From positions 21,610-29,645 of the forward strand of contig VBLD01000112.1 in NCBI GenBank assembly GCA_005879205.1: a DNA stretch of 8,036 bases. Reading direction: 5' to 3'. The position numbers were made by a program, and so were the translations under genes. This stretch comes from Deltaproteobacteria bacterium (GTDB lineage: Bacteria; Desulfobacterota; Binatia; DP-6). How positions within the stretch are numbered: position 1 is the stretch's first letter; the number at the start of each line of letters is the position of its first letter. Positions 6,131-8,036 of this stretch are shown piece after piece. Below the pieces are notes generated by a model. It saw only the letters and a program-made list of their open reading frames with translations. It searched no databases and was not told the DNA's origin.

Positions 6131-6904
6131 ATGAAGGACCCGTTCACTCTCGCCGGACGCGAGTACACCTCTCGACTGATCGTCGGCACGGGCAAGTACG
6201 CCTCGTTCGCCGAGACGCGCCGCGCGATCGAGGCCTCCGGCGCCGAGATCGTGACCGTCGCGGTGCGACGGGTGAACATCACCGACCCGTCGAAGGAGAA
6301 CCTCCTCGACCACCTGCCGCCCGACCGCTTCACGATCCTTCCGAACACCGCCGGCTGCTACACCGCCGAGGACGCGATCCGGACCTGTCGGCTGGCGCGC
6401 GAGGCGGGGGTGGGAACGCTCGTCAAGCTCGAGGTGATCGGCGACGAGAAGACGCTCTTCCCCGATATCCCCGCCACGATCGAGGCCGCGCGCGTGCTCG
6501 TGCGCGAGGGCTTCCAGGTGCTGCCCTACATCACGGACGACCCGGTCGCGTGCAAGCGTCTGGAGGATCTCGGCTGCGCGGCGGTCATGCCGCTCGCGGC
6601 GCCGATCGGCTCCGGCCTCGGCATCCGGAACCCGTTCAACCTCCGCATCATCGTCGAGCAGAGCCGCGTGCCGGTGATCGTCGACGCGGGCGTGGGGACC
6701 GCGTCGCACGCCTCGGAAGCGCTCGAGCTCGGCTGCGACGGGGTCCTCATGAACACCGCCATCGCGGGCGCGAAGGACCCGATCCTCATGGCCGAGGCGA
6801 TGCGGCTGGCGGTCGAGGCCGGGCGGAAGGCGTTCCTCGCCGGACGCATCCCCGCCAAGCTGCACGCCTCGGCGTCGAGTCCTCTGGACGGCCTGATCCG
6901 CTGA
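6131..6904 (+). CDS. thiG: ThiG, thiazole synthase
   Basis: ThiG condenses 1-deoxy-D-xylulose 5-phosphate, dehydroglycine and sulfur from ThiS thiocarboxylate into the thiazole phosphate tautomer. The protein is 257 residues, complete for this TIM-barrel family. Motifs in order: SRLIVGTGKY (14-23), VAVRRVNI (43-50), LPNTAGCYTAEDAIRT (70-85), the Schiff-base Lys99 with Glu101 in LVKLEVIGD (97-105), PLAAPIGSGLGIRNP (154-168), Asp185 in VIVDAGVGTASHASEALELG (182-201), and LMNTAIAGAKDP (206-217). Lys99, Glu101 and Asp185 correspond to Lys96, Glu98 and Asp182 of the B. subtilis enzyme. It starts 4 bases after thiS, whose product binds it directly, so co-translation makes sense. I see no defects. 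Whether dehydroglycine comes from ThiO or ThiH cannot be told here. Confidence 0.97.
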   Translation: MKDPFTLAGREYTSRLIVGTGKYASFAETRRAIEASGAEIVTVAVRRVNITDPSKENLLDHLPPDRFTILPNTAGCYTAEDAIRTCRLAREAGVGTLVKLEVIGDEKTLFPDIPATIEAARVLVREGFQVLPYITDDPVACKRLEDLGCAAVMPLAAPIGSGLGIRNPFNLRIIVEQSRVPVIVDAGVGTASHASEALELGCDGVLMNTAIAGAKDPILMAEAMRLAVEAGRKAFLAGRIPAKLHASASSPLDGLIR

Positions 6905-6915
6905 TCTGCTATACC

Positions 6916-7008
6916 GTGCCCCGTGCGCAGGCCTGCGGGAGCCTGGTGCTCGGCGTCGCGCTGCTCGGGCTCCTCGTGTGGGTGAGCAATGCCTTCTTCG
7001 CTCCCTAG
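6916..7008 (+). CDS. Possible 30-residue single-span membrane peptide (uncertain)
   Basis: From GTG 6916 an in-frame ORF encodes 30 residues beginning VPRAQACGS, then a hydrophobic run LVLGVALLGLLVWV, then SNAFFAP and a TAG stop at 7006-7008. The start basic residue plus a 14-residue hydrophobic stretch resembles a tiny membrane peptide. It overlaps the first 20 bases of the next gene in another frame, so its translation could bring ribosomes to that start. TATACC (6910-6915) just before it resembles a -10 box but lacks a good -35. In GC-rich DNA, Leu/Val/Ala-rich short ORFs arise easily by chance, so this is weakly supported. I do not recognise a family. Confidence 0.25.
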   Translation: MPRAQACGSLVLGVALLGLLVWVSNAFFAP

Positions 7009-7588
7009 GCTCGTCCTGGTGACCGACCGGCGCGCGACCGACCGCGACCTGGTGGCGGTGGTCGAGGCGGCGCTCGACGCCGGGCTCCCGGCCGTCCAGC
7101 TGCGCGAGAAGGATATTCCCGGGCGGCCGCTCCTCGCGCTCGCCGAGCGGCTGCGTGCTGCGACGGCGCGGACCGGCGCGCTTCTCTTCGTGAACGACCG
7201 CCTCGACGTCGCGCTCGCCGCGGGCGCCGACGGCGTGCAGCTCGGCACGGGCTCCGTGCCGGTCGAGATCGCGCGCCGCCTGCTTCCGCCGGGCACGCTC
7301 GTCGGCATCTCGACGCATGCGCCCGGCGAGGCGGTCGCCGGCGCCGACTTCGCGCTCTTCGGCCCGGTGTGGGAAACGCCCTCGAAGGTGGGGGCCCAGG
7401 GGGAGTCGCGCTTGCGCGACGCCGTGCGCGCGGCGGCGGTTCCGCTGCTCGCGATCGGCGGCGTCACCGCCGGGCGCGTGGCGACGGCACGCGCCGCGGG
7501 CGCCGCGGGCGTGGCCGTCATCCGCGCCATCCTAGCCGCGCCGGACCCGGGGGCGGCGACGCGCGCGCTGCTCGCGGCGCTGGATTGA
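6989..7588 (+). CDS. ThiE/TenI-family protein: probable thiazole tautomerase TenI, or thiamine-phosphate synthase ThiE
   Basis: This is a 199-residue TIM-barrel protein of the ThiE/TenI superfamily in the thiamine cluster. Seen: LVLVTDR (8-14), VQLREKD (36-42), VNDRLDVALAAGADGVQLG (68-86), STHAPGEA (108-115, His110), FGPVWETPSK (124-133), AIGGVT (155-160) and AAGVAVIRAI (172-181). ThiE proteins normally carry Gly-Gln-x-Asp after this VHLG-like strand, and that Asp (Asp112 in B. subtilis ThiE) binds magnesium. Here the equivalent is Ser89 in LGTGSVPVEI, which resembles the VQL..GS pattern of B. subtilis TenI. His110 matches the TenI catalytic histidine, though ThiE also has a His there. Arg39, Lys41, Asn69 and Asp70 are retained as in ThiE. 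TenI would aromatise the ThiG product and ThiE would join it to HMP-PP. I favour TenI, moderately. The start ATG has only a weak ribosome site. Confidence 0.88.
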   Translation: MPSSLPRLVLVTDRRATDRDLVAVVEAALDAGLPAVQLREKDIPGRPLLALAERLRAATARTGALLFVNDRLDVALAAGADGVQLGTGSVPVEIARRLLPPGTLVGISTHAPGEAVAGADFALFGPVWETPSKVGAQGESRLRDAVRAAAVPLLAIGGVTAGRVATARAAGAAGVAVIRAILAAPDPGAATRALLAALD

Positions 7589-7621
7589 CGGCGGCCGCGG
7601 ACCCGGTCTACTGGCTGTTCT

Positions 7622-7626
7622 GGGGA
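7622..7626 (+). promoter_or_regulatory. Ribosome binding site of the HIT-family gene
   Basis: GGGGA at 7622-7626 lies 5 bases before ATG 7632 and supports that start. The gap from the preceding stop (7588) is 43 bases, with no clear terminator or promoter in it. Confidence 0.4.
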
Positions 7627-7631
7627 CGGCC

Positions 7632-8036
7632 ATGGCCTGTATCTTCTGTCGCATCGTCGCCGGCGAGATTCCCGCCGAGGTCGTCGCCCGCGAGCCTGAC
7701 GTGGTAGCCTTTCTCGATGTCCAGCCGCTGGCCGACGGTCACGTCCTCGTCGTGCCGCGCGCGCACGTGGCGCTGGTAGAAGACCTCGAGCCGGCGGCGG
7801 CCGACGCGCTCTTTCGCGCCGTCGCCCGGCTGGCGCGGCCGGTGCGCGAGGCGCTCGGCGCCGCGGGAACGACGATCGGCGTCAACAACGGCGAGGCGAC
7901 GGGTCAAACGATCGACCACGTCCACGTCCACATCGTCCCCCGCTGGGAGAGCGACGGGGCGGGCAGCATCCATACGATCTTCCCGCGTCGCACGCGCCGC
8001 TCGCTGCCGGACGTGGGCGCGGCGATCCGGCGTGCG
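7632..8036 (+). CDS. HIT-family (histidine triad) nucleotide-binding protein, 3' end cut by window
   Basis: Hint/HIT proteins hydrolyse nucleoside phosphoramidates, acyl-AMP or related nucleotides; the physiological substrate is often unknown. Here 135 codons are present with no stop, reading off the right edge. The start MACIFCRIVAGEIPAEVV is the classical HIT opening, with Cys3 and Cys6 as part of a likely structural zinc site. FLDVQPLADGHVLVVPRAHV (27-46) is the central sheet. TIGVNNGEATGQTIDHVHVHIVPR (81-104) holds the triad His96-x-His98-x-His100; the middle histidine is the nucleophile in the family. The size fits the 110-145 residue bacterial HIT group, so most of the gene is probably here. 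It follows the thiamine cluster on the same strand, but nothing in it ties it to thiamine, and co-transcription may be incidental. Confidence 0.94.
   Translation, partial: MACIFCRIVAGEIPAEVVAREPDVVAFLDVQPLADGHVLVVPRAHVALVEDLEPAAADALFRAVARLARPVREALGAAGTTIGVNNGEATGQTIDHVHVHIVPRWESDGAGSIHTIFPRRTRRSLPDVGAAIRRA

Noticed and set aside
7608..7973. A 121-codon minus-strand open frame opposite the HIT gene.
   Set aside because: The plus strand carries an unambiguous HIT protein with its His-x-His-x-His motif. The opposite frame is a shadow.

Overview
The window is a GC-rich (by eye about 70% G+C) bacterial chromosomal segment of mostly housekeeping genes, tightly packed and split into two divergent transcription blocks. 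The only pointer to taxonomy is a secreted protein with a myxobacterial-type cysteine-rich repeat (DUF4215 / myxo_disulf_rpt class). Together with the base composition, this suggests an uncultured 'deltaproteobacterial' lineage such as Myxococcota or Candidatus Binatota. That placement is an inference, not something read directly.

Left half (1-4028, all minus strand): a compact operon read leftward in the order alr (alanine racemase), purH (AICAR transformylase/IMP cyclohydrolase), purD (GAR synthetase), purE (N5-CAIR mutase, cut by the window edge). The genes overlap or nearly touch: alr/purH share 8 bases, purH/purD are 6 bases apart, and purD/purE share 14 bases. PurD is broken: 16 bases appear to be missing, removing the five residues expected as Val-Leu-Glu-Phe-Asn, which include metal-binding Glu and Asn, and shifting the frame. 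The whole C-terminal third is still recognisable in the other frame. The cause is either a recent mutation or an assembly error.

Centre (4029-5835): a short divergent promoter region with an AT-rich island and a 10-base palindrome. It is followed on the plus strand by a secreted 556-residue protein with a signal peptide, seven propeller-like repeats, one Cys-rich DUF4215-type module and a C-terminal domain of about 160 residues that I cannot assign to a named family.

Right half (5836-8036, plus strand): a thiamine-thiazole cluster, thiS - thiG - ThiE/TenI-family gene, then the 5' part of a HIT-family gene cut by the right edge. ThiS carries sulfur as a C-terminal thiocarboxylate, ThiG builds the thiazole ring, and the third protein either aromatises the thiazole (TenI) or couples it to the pyrimidine (ThiE). 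Its residues argue for TenI. A promoter-like pair lies directly upstream of thiS, and no TPP riboswitch is visible. A 30-codon membrane-type ORF sits between thiG and the ThiE/TenI gene.

I found no rRNA, tRNA, CRISPR array, insertion sequence or clear rho-independent terminator. No stretch longer than 300 bases lacks a gene. I see no strong case for a wholly new multi-gene system. The most unusual items are the damaged purD, the secreted propeller protein with its unassigned C-terminal domain, and the TenI-like residue pattern.
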